Counted from the first letter of the stretch, positions 17,012 through 26,306 are shown. The stretch: 64,000 bases of DNA from Rubrivivax benzoatilyticus JA2 = ATCC BAA-35 (GCF_000190375.1 NZ_AEWG01000027.1:1-64000); one strand, 5' to 3'. Notes: generated by a model from the sequence alone, not told the origin. A program made the numbers and translations.

Positions 17012-18343
17012 TCAGGCCTTGTGGACGAGGGCGTAGTAGAAGCCGTCGTGCAGCGCCTGGCGCGCCGACGGCTGCGAGGGATTGTCGGCCAGCGGCAGCA
17101 GGTGCCCGGGCGACAGCGGATCCAGGCTCGCGCCGCTGTCGGCGTGGCGTTGCAAAAACGCGTCGATCTGTTCGGCCCCCTCGCTGCGGAACAGCGAGCA
17201 GGTGGCGTAGACCAGGCGGCCGCCGGGCGCGAGCAGCGGCCACAGCGCGTCGAGGATCTCGCCCTGCAGCCGCGCCAGCGCGGTGATGTCGTCGGGGCGG
17301 CGCAGCCAGCGCACGTCGGGGTGGCGGCGCACGATGCCTGCGGCGCTGCACGGCGCGTCGAGCAGGATGGCGTCGAAGGGCCGGCCGTCCCACCAGCGTG
17401 CGGTGTCGCGGGCGTCGCCGGCGCGCAGCGTGGCCTGCAGCTGCAGCCGGTTCAGGTTCTCCTGCACACGCGCCAGGCGCACCGGGTCGCTGTCCAGCGC
17501 CAGCACGTCGAGATCGGCCAGCTCGAGCAGGTGCCCGGTCTTGCCGCCCGGAGCGGCGCAGGCGTCGAGCACACGCGCGCCGGCCGGCAGCCCGTCGCCG
17601 ACGAGCAGCGGCGCCGCACGCTGCGCCGCCGCGTCCTGCACCGAGACCTCGCCTTCGGCAAAACCGGGCAGCTGCGTCACCGGACAGGGCTCGGCCAGCA
17701 CGACGGCCTGGCCGCCCAGCGCCGCGTCGTCGACCAGCGTCGCGGCTCGACCCTGGGCCGCCAGGCGCTGCACGTAGGCCTCGCCGCTGCCGCGGCGGCG
17801 GTTGACACGCAGCGTGAACGGCGGATGCACGTTCGAGGCCTGCAGCAGCGCCTGCCACTGCGTCGGCCAGTCGTGGCGCACGCGCTCGATCCACCACAGC
17901 GGGTGGTTGAACGCGCCCAGCGGCTGGTGGCGCGCCGCCGCAGCGAGCTTGTCGCGCTCGCGCACGAAGCGGCGCAGCACGGCATTGATGAAGCCGGCGG
18001 CCACCGGCGTGCGCTGGTGGGCGGCGTGCACCGCCTGGTCGACCAGCGTGTGGTCGGCATAGGGCGAGGGCTCGCCGGTCGGCCAGAGCAGCGCCAGCGC
18101 CGTCAGCAGCAGCGACTCGACGTGCGGCGGCGGCGACTTCGGTGCCATCAGCGCGCGCGCCTCGCCGGCACTGCCGAGCCAGCGCATGACGTGGAAGCTG
18201 AGCGCCTGCACGCCTGGGCGGGCGTCGGGCGGCACACGCGCCAGCACGTCGGTCAGCGAGCGGCCCTGGCGCACCGCGTGCACGGCGTCGGCGGTCAGAT
18301 CGAGCAGCCGCGACAGCGGCACGGACGAAGTCGGAGTGGTCAC
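17012..18343 (-). CDS. rsmB: 16S rRNA (cytosine967-C5)-methyltransferase RsmB
   Basis: The 443-residue protein has an N-terminal NusB-like RNA-binding region (about 1-140) and a C-terminal RNA m5C methyltransferase domain. The SAM motif ARVLDACAAPGGKTGHLLEL, the cysteine pair in LLDAPCSAAG and YATCSLF, and the family DAxxPDVRW-like segment are intact. It methylates C967 of 16S rRNA. It is the first gene of the rsmB-DUF4390-ntrY-ntrX order and lies divergent from folE across about 90 bases. Confidence 0.95.
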   Translation of the reverse strand: MTTPTSSVPLSRLLDLTADAVHAVRQGRSLTDVLARVPPDARPGVQALSFHVMRWLGSAGEARALMAPKSPPPHVESLLLTALALLWPTGEPSPYADHTLVDQAVHAAHQRTPVAAGFINAVLRRFVRERDKLAAAARHQPLGAFNHPLWWIERVRHDWPTQWQALLQASNVHPPFTLRVNRRRGSGEAYVQRLAAQGRAATLVDDAALGGQAVVLAEPCPVTQLPGFAEGEVSVQDAAAQRAAPLLVGDGLPAGARVLDACAAPGGKTGHLLELADLDVLALDSDPVRLARVQENLNRLQLQATLRAGDARDTARWWDGRPFDAILLDAPCSAAGIVRRHPDVRWLRRPDDITALARLQGEILDALWPLLAPGGRLVYATCSLFRSEGAEQIDAFLQRHADSGASLDPLSPGHLLPLADNPSQPSARQALHDGFYYALVHKA

Positions 18344-18434
18344 CAGGGCAGTCTAAGCGGAGCCTGCACGCCGACGAAGCGCGCCGCACAATACCGGCTC
18401 CCTTCGCCCCCGGCCGACCGGCCCGCCCATCCCC

Positions 18435-19184
18435 ATGGCCAAGACCGTCCCGCTCCCGGAGTCCACGCCGCCGCGCCTGCTGCGCAGCGAGGAGGAACTG
18501 GCCTCGATGCCGGTGTCCGAGCGCATCCGCTACCGCCTGGTCTGCGCCGACAAGCGCTTCCACGCCAACGACAACATCGCCGACTTCGTGCGCGAGGGCG
18601 AGCTGCCCGAGCTGAAGAAGGAAGTCCAGGCCAAGCTGGAGGAGCTGCTGCGCGCGCTGGTCATCGACACCGAGAGCGACCACAACACGCAGGAGACGGC
18701 CAAGCGGGTGGCCAAGATGTACATCGACGAGGTCTTCCGCGGCCGCTTCCACCCGATGCCGTCGGTGACCGAGTTCCCGAACGCCGAGCGCCTGAACGAG
18801 CTGATGATCGTCGGCCCGATCACCGTGCGCAGCGCCTGCAGCCACCACCTGTGCCCGATCTTCGGCAAGGTCTGGATCGGCCTGCTGCCCAACGAGCACA
18901 GCAACCTGATCGGGCTGTCCAAGTACGCCCGCATCACCGACTGGATCATGAGCCGCCCGCAGATCCAGGAAGAGGCGGTGACGATGCTCGCCAACGAGCT
19001 GCAGGAGCGTGTGCGCCCCGACGGCCTGGCCATCGTCATGGAAGCCGACCATTTCTGCATGCACTGGCGCGGCGTCAAGGACACCGACAGCGCGATGGTC
19101 AACAGCGTGATGCGCGGCGCGTTCCTGAAGGACCCGAACCTGCGGCGCGAATTCCTCTCGCTGCTGCCGCGCAAGCAAGACTGA
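18435..19184 (+). CDS. folE: GTP cyclohydrolase I FolE
   Basis: The 249-residue product contains the FolE signature RSACSHHLCPIFGKVWIGLLPN, with Cys and His zinc ligands, and the later MEADHFCMHWRGVKD. It converts GTP to dihydroneopterin triphosphate for folate and other pterins. The N-terminal about 60 residues extend beyond the catalytic domain as in other proteobacterial FolE. The BLUF gene begins 11 bases after its stop, so the two are probably one transcript. In Pseudomonas putida a folE gene is reported to be light-induced under LitR homologues, which makes this pairing notable. Confidence 0.96.
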   Translation: MAKTVPLPESTPPRLLRSEEELASMPVSERIRYRLVCADKRFHANDNIADFVREGELPELKKEVQAKLEELLRALVIDTESDHNTQETAKRVAKMYIDEVFRGRFHPMPSVTEFPNAERLNELMIVGPITVRSACSHHLCPIFGKVWIGLLPNEHSNLIGLSKYARITDWIMSRPQIQEEAVTMLANELQERVRPDGLAIVMEADHFCMHWRGVKDTDSAMVNSVMRGAFLKDPNLRREFLSLLPRKQD

Positions 19185-19194
19185 AAGGCCCGCG

Positions 19195-19620
19195 ATGCTC
19201 GTCCGCCTCATGTACGTCAGCCGCGCCGTGCCGGCGCTGGACCCCGAGGAGCTGCAGGCCATCCTGCGCGCCTCGCGCGCGCAGAACCCGGCGCTCGGCA
19301 TCACCGGGGTGCTGTGCTACTCCGACGGCATCTTCGTGCAGGTGCTCGAAGGCGGCCGCAGCGCCGTCAACCGCCTGTACGCACGCATCGTCGGCGACCC
19401 GCGCCACACCGAGGTCGAGATCCTGGTCTACGAGGAGATCGCCGAACGCCGTTTCGCCGGCTGGTCGATGGGCCAGGTCAGCGTGGCGCGGCTGAACCCG
19501 GCGCTGCTGCTGAAGTACTCGGAGACCGCGACGCTGGACCCCTACGCCGTCTCGGGCCAGGTCAGCAAGGCGCTGTTCGACGAACTGGTGGCCACCGCGG
19601 CCATCGTCGGCCAGTCCTGA
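19195..19620 (+). CDS. Short BLUF-domain blue-light photoreceptor
   Basis: This 141-residue protein is essentially a lone BLUF domain (residues 1-95) plus a short helical tail. The photocycle residues are all present: Y7, N31, Q49 in FVQVLEG, and the W90-x-M92 pair in GWSMG. It should bind FAD and signal through the Tyr-Gln hydrogen-bond switch. No output domain is encoded, so it must act on a partner. Its neighbour folE is the only co-transcribed gene visible. The stop is one base from the convergent LemA gene. Confidence 0.95.
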   Translation: MLVRLMYVSRAVPALDPEELQAILRASRAQNPALGITGVLCYSDGIFVQVLEGGRSAVNRLYARIVGDPRHTEVEILVYEEIAERRFAGWSMGQVSVARLNPALLLKYSETATLDPYAVSGQVSKALFDELVATAAIVGQS

Positions 19621-19621
19621 G

Positions 19622-20167
19622 TCAGAGCCGCCCGGCGGGGCCGAAGCGGTACAGCCGGATCAAGAGCCGCGTCGGGAACTCGGCGATCGCCTCGTCGTAG
19701 GCGGCGCCGGCTTCGTTGAAACGCTGGCGCGCGAAGGCCAGCCGCGAGCCGCCGTCGGCCAGCACCGCGGCCTGCTCGGCGATCGCCGGCTCGACCTTCA
19801 GCAGCGGGTGCTGCTCCAGCAGCGCCAGCACGCGACTGGCCGCGGCGCCCATCGCCGCCTCGCCCTTGACCAGCACCAGCGCCGCTTCCAGCCGCACCGG
19901 GCGTGCGCCCAGCGCGTCGGCGGCCTCGCGCACCTGGGCCTCGGCGGCGAGCAGCGCGTCCAGCGCCTTGGCTTCGCCGGCCATCGGCTCGCGCAGCGCC
20001 TGGGCCAGGGCCTGCGCCGCCTCGCCGCGGCGCGCCAGCGCCTCGGCGACTTGCTGCCAGGCCGCGGCGATCGCCGTGCGCAGCGCCATCAGCCGGTTGT
20101 AGGCACCGACCATCCAGAACACGAGCACGGCCGCCAGGGCCAGCACGAGGATCTGCCCGGAGGACAC
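19622..20167 (-). CDS. LemA family protein
   Basis: The product is 181 residues. An N-terminal membrane helix (about 6-24) is followed by YNRLMALRTAIAAAWQQVAEALARRGE, the LemA hallmark, and a long helical region. The C-terminus contains FNEAGAAYDEAIAEFPTRLLI, also typical. LemA proteins are anchored with the N-terminus outside and their biochemical role is not settled. The gene ends one base from the BLUF stop and starts four bases from the proA stop, so it may share a transcript with proA. Confidence 0.85.
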   Translation of the reverse strand: MSSGQILVLALAAVLVFWMVGAYNRLMALRTAIAAAWQQVAEALARRGEAAQALAQALREPMAGEAKALDALLAAEAQVREAADALGARPVRLEAALVLVKGEAAMGAAASRVLALLEQHPLLKVEPAIAEQAAVLADGGSRLAFARQRFNEAGAAYDEAIAEFPTRLLIRLYRFGPAGRL

Positions 20168-20171
20168 GGCG

Positions 20172-21455
20172 TCAGCGCCGGATCTCGCCCTGGCCGAGCA
20201 CGATCCACTTCAGCGAGGTCAGGCCCTCCAGGCCGACCGGGCCGCGGGCGTGGAACTTGTCGGTCGAGATGCCGATCTCGGCACCCAGCCCGTACTCGAA
20301 ACCGTCGGCGAAACGCGTGCTGGCGTTGACCATCACGCTGGCCGAGTCGACCTCGCGCAGGAAACGCATCGCGTTCGGGTGGTTCGTCGTCAGGATCGTG
20401 TCGGTGTGGTGCGAGCCGTGGCGGTTGACGTGGGCGATGGCCTCGTCGAGGCTGGCGACGACCTTGATGCTGATGACCAGCGCCAGGTACTCGGTGTCCC
20501 AGTCGGCCTCGGTGGCGTCGACGACGCGCGCGCCGGGCACGGCGGCGAGCATCGCCTTGGCCGCCGGGCAGCAGCGCATCTCGACGCCCTTGGCGGCGAA
20601 GACGGCGCCGATGCGCGGCAGGAAGGCCGCGGCCTGCGCCGCATGCACCAGCAGCGACTCGGTCGCGTTGCAGGGGCTGACCTTCTGCGTCTTGGCGTTG
20701 TCGGTGACGGTGACCGCCTGCTCCAGGTCGACCTCGGCGTCGACGTAGACGTGGCAGTTGCCGTCCAGGTGCTTGATGACCGGCACACGCGCCTCGGCGG
20801 CGATGCGTTCGATCAGGCCCTTGCCGCCGCGCGGGATGACGACGTCGACGTGCTGCGGCATCGTGATCAGCCGGCCGACCGCGGCGCGGTCGGTGGTCTC
20901 GACGAGTTGCACCGCGTCGGCCGGCAGGCCGGCGTCGACCAGCGCGCCCTGGACCAGCTTCCACAGCGCGAGGTTGGAGTGCAGCGCCTCCGAGCCGCCG
21001 CGCAGGATGCAGGCGTTGCCGCTCTTGATCGCCAGCGACGCGGCCTCGATCGTCACGTTCGGGCGGCTCTCGTAGATCATGCCGAAGACACCCAGCGGCA
21101 CGCGCATGCGGCCCACCGAGATGCCGGTCGGGCGGCGACGCAGCTCGCTGATCTCGCCGATCGGGTCGGGCATCGCGGCGATCTGCTCGCAGCCTTCGGC
21201 GACCGTCTCGACGACCTTGGCCGTGAGCTTGAGCCGGTCGACCATCGGCTCGGCCAGCCCGGCGGCGCGCGCGGCGGCGAGGTCGAGTTCGTTGGCCTGC
21301 TGCAGCGGGCCGAGGTTGGCGCGCAGCGCGGCAGCCAGGCGGCGCAGCGCGTCGTCCTTGGCGGCGGAGCCGGCACGCGCCATCGCGGTGGCGGCCACAC
21401 GCGCGGCGGCGCCGACGCGGTCCATGTAGGCGGCGATGTCGTCGGTCGGGTTCAT
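20172..21455 (-). CDS. proA: Gamma-glutamyl phosphate reductase ProA
   Basis: The 427-residue length and sequence match ProA, the NADPH-dependent second enzyme of proline synthesis. Family segments include [33 protein letters not shown], the region [14 protein letters not shown] around the catalytic Cys, and [25 protein letters not shown] at the C-terminus. The ATG at 21455 is preceded (on its strand) by a cluster of GGGGTCAGGTCTCG repeats that sits where its promoter would be expected. Confidence 0.97.
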   Translation of the reverse strand: MNPTDDIAAYMDRVGAAARVAATAMARAGSAAKDDALRRLAAALRANLGPLQQANELDLAAARAAGLAEPMVDRLKLTAKVVETVAEGCEQIAAMPDPIGEISELRRRPTGISVGRMRVPLGVFGMIYESRPNVTIEAASLAIKSGNACILRGGSEALHSNLALWKLVQGALVDAGLPADAVQLVETTDRAAVGRLITMPQHVDVVIPRGGKGLIERIAAEARVPVIKHLDGNCHVYVDAEVDLEQAVTVTDNAKTQKVSPCNATESLLVHAAQAAAFLPRIGAVFAAKGVEMRCCPAAKAMLAAVPGARVVDATEADWDTEYLALVISIKVVASLDEAIAHVNRHGSHHTDTILTTNHPNAMRFLREVDSASVMVNASTRFADGFEYGLGAEIGISTDKFHARGPVGLEGLTSLKWIVLGQGEIRR

Positions 21456-21497
21456 GGCGCGGGATTGTCCCGCAATGCGCCGGCGGCACCTCGGGGC

Positions 21498-21624
21498 GGG
21501 GTCAGGTCTCGCGCGAGCAGGCGGGGTCAGGTCTCGCAGGGGTCAGGTCTCGAGGAGCAGGCGGGGTCAGGTCTCGTGAGACCTGACCCCCTGGCCGCAG
21601 AGACCTGACCCCAGATCTGACCCC
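21498..21624. repeat. Cluster of direct and inverted GGGGTCAGGTCTCG repeats
   Basis: Four direct copies start at 21498, 21523, 21539 and 21563, and three inverted copies (one shortened) at 21577, 21599 and 21613. Copies four and five form a 28-bp palindrome with 13-bp perfect arms. The cluster fills the gap between proA and the lrp-like gene. It looks like a REP-type extragenic element, or a multi-site operator. A twelve-base copy occurs at 7249-7260. Confidence 0.85.
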
Positions 21625-21633
21625 AGATCGAAA

Positions 21634-22101
21634 TCAGCCGCGCAGCGTGCCCGGCGGCACGAGGCCGCGGCGCGGGATCGGCGTCGAGAACACGATCTGG
21701 GTGCGTGTCTCGCCCCAGGCGTTGATCGAGCCGAGGAAGGCCTCCAGCGCCGGCAGGTCGGCGGCGACGACGGTCAGCAGGTAGGAATCGGCGCCGGCGA
21801 CGTGGTGGCACTCCAGCACCTCGGCGGCACGGCCGATCTGCTCGAGGAAGGCCTTCTTCGCCGGCTGGCCGGCGACGGTGAGGCCGACGATCGCACGCAC
21901 CGTGTAGCCGGCGCGCGCCGCGTCGACGTCGGCGACGACGCCGCGCACGACGCCGGCGTCCTGCAGGCGCTTCAGCCGCTCGGCGGTGGCCGGGATCGAC
22001 AGCCCGGCGGCTTCGGCCAGCACCTTCAGCGGCGCGCGGCCGTCACGCTGCAGCGCGAGCAGCAGCTTCCAGGCCTTGTCGTCGAGCACGTTTTCAGTCA
22101 T
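21634..22101 (-). CDS. Lrp/AsnC family transcriptional regulator
   Basis: The 155-residue product has an N-terminal winged helix (LLLALQRDGRAPLKVLAEAAGLSIPATAERLKRLQDAGVV, about residues 13-50) and a C-terminal RAM domain (about 67-145) with HHVAGADSYLLTVVAADLPALEAFL. It lies divergent from a LysE exporter, the common arrangement in which an amino-acid-sensing Lrp protein controls the exporter. The effector amino acid is unknown. Confidence 0.93.
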   Translation of the reverse strand: MTENVLDDKAWKLLLALQRDGRAPLKVLAEAAGLSIPATAERLKRLQDAGVVRGVVADVDAARAGYTVRAIVGLTVAGQPAKKAFLEQIGRAAEVLECHHVAGADSYLLTVVAADLPALEAFLGSINAWGETRTQIVFSTPIPRRGLVPPGTLRG

Positions 22102-22193
22102 GCAGCAGTTTGGCCTGAAATTTCAACTACAAGCAACCAGACCACCTGAAGAATCATCTGGATCGAGCGCCAGCAGCTTCTCACAATGAAGCC

Positions 22194-22811
22194 GTGGACC
22201 CGCAACTCACCCTCTTTCTGCAATCCGCCGCGATCGGCCTGTCGATCGCCGCGCCGGTGGGCCAGATCGGCCTGCTGGCGATCCAGCGCACGCTGCAGTA
22301 CGGCTCGGCCGCCGGCATCGCCACCGGGCTGGGCGCGGCGGTCGCCGACGCGATCTACGGCGCCGTCGGCGCCTTCGGCGTCACGGCGCTGATCACCTTC
22401 CTCGTCGAGCAGCGCACGCTGCTGGCCGGCGGCGGCTCGGCGCTGCTGCTGTGGATGGCCTGGCGCATCGCGCGCCAGCCGCCGGCGCGGCGCGACGGCG
22501 GCCCCGGCGAACGCGCGCCGCTGGCGCGGCTGTTCGCCGGCACCTTCGTGCTGACGCTGGCCAACCCGACGACGATCCTGTCCTTCATCGCCGTCTTCGG
22601 CGCGCTGGCCGGGCGCAGCGCGGTCGCCTCGCCGTGGGTGATGGTGGCCGGCGTCGCGGCGGGTTCGGCGCTGTGGTGGTTCATCCTGGCCGGCGCGGTG
22701 GGCCGGCTGCGCACACGTTTCGACGCGCGCTGGCAGCACCGGGTGAACCTGGCGTCGGCGGCGCTGCTCGCCGGCTTCGCGCTCTGGCAGCTGGCGGCGC
22801 TGGCGCGCTGA
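22194..22811 (+). CDS. LysE/RhtB family amino acid exporter
   Basis: This 205-residue inner-membrane protein has six hydrophobic segments. The N-terminal AAIGLSIAAPVGQIGLLAIQRTLQYG is the LysE/RhtB motif. Translation probably begins at GTG 22194, because the ATG eight bases upstream is in another frame. It would export an amino acid such as lysine, arginine or threonine. It is divergent from the Lrp-type regulator (92-base gap), which likely controls it. Confidence 0.88.
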   Translation: MDPQLTLFLQSAAIGLSIAAPVGQIGLLAIQRTLQYGSAAGIATGLGAAVADAIYGAVGAFGVTALITFLVEQRTLLAGGGSALLLWMAWRIARQPPARRDGGPGERAPLARLFAGTFVLTLANPTTILSFIAVFGALAGRSAVASPWVMVAGVAAGSALWWFILAGAVGRLRTRFDARWQHRVNLASAALLAGFALWQLAALAR

Positions 22812-22812
22812 T

Positions 22813-23124
22813 TCAGGCGCCGAGCACGCGCGCCAGCCAGGCCGCCACGGCCTCGGGCGCGGCGTCGAGCTCGATCGTCTTGCGCCGGCCGGTCTGGCCG
22901 TGCGTCAGCCGCACCGCGCGCTTGGGCAGGTCCAGCTCGTCGGCCAGCCAGGCGAGCAGCGTCTCGTTGGCCTTGCCGTCGACCGGCGGTGCGTTCAGTC
23001 GCACGCGCAGCGCGCCGTCGTGCAGCCCGTCGGCGCCGGTGCGGCGCGCGTTGGGCACGACCGCCACACGCAGCCGGCTGGCCGCCGCGCCGGCCGCACT
23101 CAGGCACGGCGGCGCGCCGTTCAC
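22813..23124 (-). CDS. DUF167 (YggU) family protein
   Basis: This 103-residue protein starts at GTG 23124, overlapping the topB stop (GTGA). The core RLRVAVVPNARRTG...LRVRLNAPPVDGKANETLLAWLADEL, followed by GQTGRRKTIEL, is the DUF167/YggU signature. The family is small, soluble and conserved from bacteria to eukaryotes, with no agreed function. Its stop is one base from the convergent LysE gene. Translational coupling to topB is implied by the overlap. Confidence 0.85.
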   Translation of the reverse strand: MNGAPPCLSAAGAAASRLRVAVVPNARRTGADGLHDGALRVRLNAPPVDGKANETLLAWLADELDLPKRAVRLTHGQTGRRKTIELDAAPEAVAAWLARVLGA

Positions 23125-25715
23125 GCCGCGGTCTTGCGTGCCGGCGCCTTCTTCGCCGGCGGCCGCGCGGCACGCGGCTCGAACTCGAAGCCGACCTTGC
23201 CTTCCTTGGCGTCGTAGACGAGGAAGGCCTTGAACTTGCGCTTGGTCTTGTTCGAGACGAAGTCCTCGAGCAGCTTGGTGCGGCCGGTGGTCAGCAGGCG
23301 CGTCATCTCCTCGTGGGTGACGGGCTGCTGCAGGATCACGGCACCGCTCTTGAAGTCGCAGGTCGTGTGCGCGCCGACGGCGTGTTCGCAGACGTAGCTG
23401 CTGCCGTGCTCGTAGACGTGGCTGCGGCACTTCGGGCACGGGCCCAGGCTCTGCTGGCCGCTGAAGTCCACCGGCTCGCCCTCGCCTTCGGCAGGCTTGT
23501 CGTCGTCGCCGAAGTCGAACTCCAGCTTCCAGTTGCCGATCTCGTCGTCGTGCACGATGCGCAGCTCGGCGCTGAACGGCCAGCCGGCCTTGGAGCGGAA
23601 GCCGTCCAGCGGGCCCAGGCGCTTGTCGCGCAGCAGCGCATCGGCCTCGGCGACCTCGAAGGTGCGGCCGGCCGGCAGCTTGGTGATGCTGAAGCCGCAG
23701 CCGCTGCCCTCGGGCGAACCGGCGGCGCCGGTGCAGGCGAAGCGGCGGTAGTTCTCCTTGACCACGCCGCCGCAGTTCGGGCACGGCGTCGACAAGGTCG
23801 CGTAGTCGCCGGGGATCGTGTCGCGGTCGTACTCCTTGGCCTTCTTGACGATGCGCTCGGCCATCTTGGCGATCTCGGCCATGAAACGCTCTCGGCTCAG
23901 CTTGCCGTGCTCCATCTGCGACAGCTGGTACTCCCAGTTGCCGGTCAGCTCGGGCTTGGTCAGGTCCTCGATCGCCAGGCCGCGCAGCAGCGTCATCAGC
24001 TGGAAGGCCTTGGCGGTGGGCTGCAGCTCGCGGCCCTCGCGCAGCATGTACTTCTCGAGGATCAGGCCTTCGATGATCGCGGCGCGCGTGGCCGGCGTGC
24101 CCAGGCCCTTCTCGGCCATCGCCTGGCGCAGCTCGTCGTCGTCGATCAGCTTGCCCGCGCCTTCCATCGCCGACAGCAGCGTCGCCTCGGTGTAGCGCGC
24201 CGGCGGCTTGGTCTTCAGCTGCTTGACGTCCACGCCCTCGGTGCGCACGGTCTCGCCCTGCGTCACCGGCACGAGGTTGGCGTCCTCGTCCTGGGCTTCC
24301 TTGCCGTAGACGGCCAGCCAGCCCGGATTGACCAGCACCTTGCCGTTGGTCTGGAAGTGGTGCGTCGCCTCGGCCACCGCGACCTTGCTGATGCGCGTCG
24401 TGACCATGTACTCGGCCGCCGGATAGAACACGGCGATGAAACGCTTGACGACCAGGTCGTAGAGCTTGGCCTCGATCTCGGTCAGGCTCTTCGGGGCCTG
24501 CAGCGTCGGGATGATGGCGAAGTGGTCCGAGACCTTGGTGTTGTCGAAGACCCGCTTGGTCGGCTTCACGTAGCCGGCGTCCAGGCCCTTGCGCGCATGC
24601 TGCGACAGCGCCGCCAGCGGCCCCGGCAGCTCTTCATCGGCAAGCATCGCGAAGGTCTGCTTGACGACGCCGACGTAGTCCTCGGGCAGCGCGCGCGAGT
24701 CGGTCCGCGGGTAGGTCAGCACCTTGTGCTTCTCGTACAGCGCCTGGGCGATCGACAGCGTGGTCTTGGCCGAGAAGCCGAAGCGCGAGTTGGCCTCGCG
24801 CTGCAGCGTCGTCAGGTCGTACAGCAGCGGGCTGCTCTGCGAGCTGGGCTTGGCCTCCTCGGTGACGGTGGCCGGCTGGCCGCGCACCGCGGCGGCGATG
24901 GCCTGGGCATCCGCTTCGTTCCACAGCCGGTCGGCACGCGCTTCGGCATCGTCGGGGTTCTTCTTCCACTTCGGGTCGAACCACTTGCCCTCGTACTGCC
25001 CGGCCTGGGCGTCGAAGGCGGCGCGCACCTCCCAGTAGTCGCGTGCGACGTGCTTGCGGATCTTCTCCTCGCGCTCGACGACGATCGACAGCGTCGGCGT
25101 CTGCACCCGGCCCACCGTGGTGAGGAAGAAACCGCCGTCGCGCGAGTTGAAGGCCGTCATCGCGCGCGTGCCGTTGATGCCGACCAGCCAGTCCGCTTCG
25201 GAGCGGCTGCGCGCGGCGTCGGCCAGGCCCTGCATCTGCTCGTCGCTGCGCAGCTTGTCGAAGCCGTCGCGGATGGCCTGCGGCGTCATGCTCTGCAGCC
25301 ACAGGCGGCGGATCGGCTTGCTGAACGGCTTGCCGGCCGCGGCGTACTGGACGATCAGGCGGAAGATCAGCTCGCCCTCGCGCCCCGCGTCACAGGCGTT
25401 GACGAGGTCGGTGACGTCCTTGCGCTTGACCAGCTTGACCACCGCCGACAGCCGCGACTTGGACTTGTCGATCGGCGCCAGCTCGAAATGCGGCGGCACC
25501 ACCGGCAGGTGGGCAAAGCTCCACTTGCCGCGTTTGACGTCGTAGGCCTCGGGGGCCTTGATCTCCACGAGGTGGCCGACCGCCGAGGTCACGACGTACT
25601 GGTCGTTCTCGAAATGGTCGGCGTGTTTTTCGAACTTGCCGGCCACCGGCGTCAGCGCTCGCGCGATGTCCTGCGCGACGCTGGGCTTCTCCGCAATGAT
25701 GAGAGTCTTGGTCAT
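23121..25715 (-). CDS. topB: DNA topoisomerase III TopB
   Basis: The 864-residue type IA topoisomerase starts MTKTLIIAEKPSVAQDIARAL (Toprim domain, acidic DAGREGE at 109-115). The catalytic tyrosine is Y335 in LTYPRTDSRALPEDY. The C-terminal third carries Cys-x2-Cys zinc-finger clusters (CPNC near residue 650 and CPKC near residue 760) and a basic Lys/Ala tail, as in the longer plasmid/ICE-like or betaproteobacterial TopB. It relaxes and decatenates DNA. Nothing mobile is visible next to it, so a chromosomal housekeeping copy is likely. Confidence 0.95.
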   Translation of the reverse strand: MTKTLIIAEKPSVAQDIARALTPVAGKFEKHADHFENDQYVVTSAVGHLVEIKAPEAYDVKRGKWSFAHLPVVPPHFELAPIDKSKSRLSAVVKLVKRKDVTDLVNACDAGREGELIFRLIVQYAAAGKPFSKPIRRLWLQSMTPQAIRDGFDKLRSDEQMQGLADAARSRSEADWLVGINGTRAMTAFNSRDGGFFLTTVGRVQTPTLSIVVEREEKIRKHVARDYWEVRAAFDAQAGQYEGKWFDPKWKKNPDDAEARADRLWNEADAQAIAAAVRGQPATVTEEAKPSSQSSPLLYDLTTLQREANSRFGFSAKTTLSIAQALYEKHKVLTYPRTDSRALPEDYVGVVKQTFAMLADEELPGPLAALSQHARKGLDAGYVKPTKRVFDNTKVSDHFAIIPTLQAPKSLTEIEAKLYDLVVKRFIAVFYPAAEYMVTTRISKVAVAEATHHFQTNGKVLVNPGWLAVYGKEAQDEDANLVPVTQGETVRTEGVDVKQLKTKPPARYTEATLLSAMEGAGKLIDDDELRQAMAEKGLGTPATRAAIIEGLILEKYMLREGRELQPTAKAFQLMTLLRGLAIEDLTKPELTGNWEYQLSQMEHGKLSRERFMAEIAKMAERIVKKAKEYDRDTIPGDYATLSTPCPNCGGVVKENYRRFACTGAAGSPEGSGCGFSITKLPAGRTFEVAEADALLRDKRLGPLDGFRSKAGWPFSAELRIVHDDEIGNWKLEFDFGDDDKPAEGEGEPVDFSGQQSLGPCPKCRSHVYEHGSSYVCEHAVGAHTTCDFKSGAVILQQPVTHEEMTRLLTTGRTKLLEDFVSNKTKRKFKAFLVYDAKEGKVGFEFEPRAARPPAKKAPARKTAA

Positions 25716-25813
25716 GTCTGCCTTGGCTCACGGCGACGCAAGCCGTGCCTACAATCCGCCGTCTTTCGCGCGCACGCACACACGCGCGCGCCCCTGTAAT
25801 TTCAATGTACCCA

Positions 25814-26302
25814 ATGAATAAGACCGTGCAACCGGCGGCGCCAAAGAGCGATTCGCGGCGCATCCAGGTGCGGCGCAGCGGGGTGCACGGCAAGGGTGTC
25901 TTCGCGCTGCAGGCCATCGCCGCGGGCACCCGGCTGATCGAATACAAGGGCGAGCTGATCGACTGGCCCGAGGCGCTGCGCCGCCACCCGCACGACCCGG
26001 CGCAGCCCAACCACACCTTCTACTTCCACGTCGATGACGAGCACGTCATCGACGCCAACGTCGGCGGCAACGCCTCGCGCTGGATCAACCACGCCTGCGA
26101 CCCGAACTGCGAGGCCCAGCAGCTCGACGATGGCCGCGTCTTCATCGACGCGCTGCGCGACATCCAGCCCGGCGAGGAGCTGTTCTACGACTACGGCCTG
26201 GTGATCGACGAGCGTTACACCGCCAGGCTGAAGAAGGAATACGCCTGCCATTGCGGCAGCCCGAACTGCCGCGGCACGATGCTCGCACCCAAACGCCGCT
26301 GA
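25814..26302 (+). CDS. SET-domain protein lysine methyltransferase-like
   Basis: Starting at ATG 25814 (an in-frame ATG at 25805 is an alternative) the protein has 162 residues, nearly all SET domain. GVHGKGVFA (23-31), RWINHACDPNCE (89-100) and FYDYG (124-128) are the canonical SET motifs for SAM binding and catalysis. A post-SET Cys cluster follows (C145, C147, C152). Such small SET proteins occur in many bacteria with unknown substrates. Here it is divergent from topB and leads into birA four bases later. Confidence 0.9.
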   Translation: MNKTVQPAAPKSDSRRIQVRRSGVHGKGVFALQAIAAGTRLIEYKGELIDWPEALRRHPHDPAQPNHTFYFHVDDEHVIDANVGGNASRWINHACDPNCEAQQLDDGRVFIDALRDIQPGEELFYDYGLVIDERYTARLKKEYACHCGSPNCRGTMLAPKRR

Positions 26303-26306
26303 CCCG

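Noticed and set aside
16811-19495. An 894-codon plus-strand frame across rsmB and folE
   Set aside because: It spans two well-identified genes in other frames and shows no family pattern.
21498-21624. Repeat cluster as a CRISPR array
   Set aside because: Units are 14 bases, in both orientations, with irregular short spacers and no cas genes nearby.
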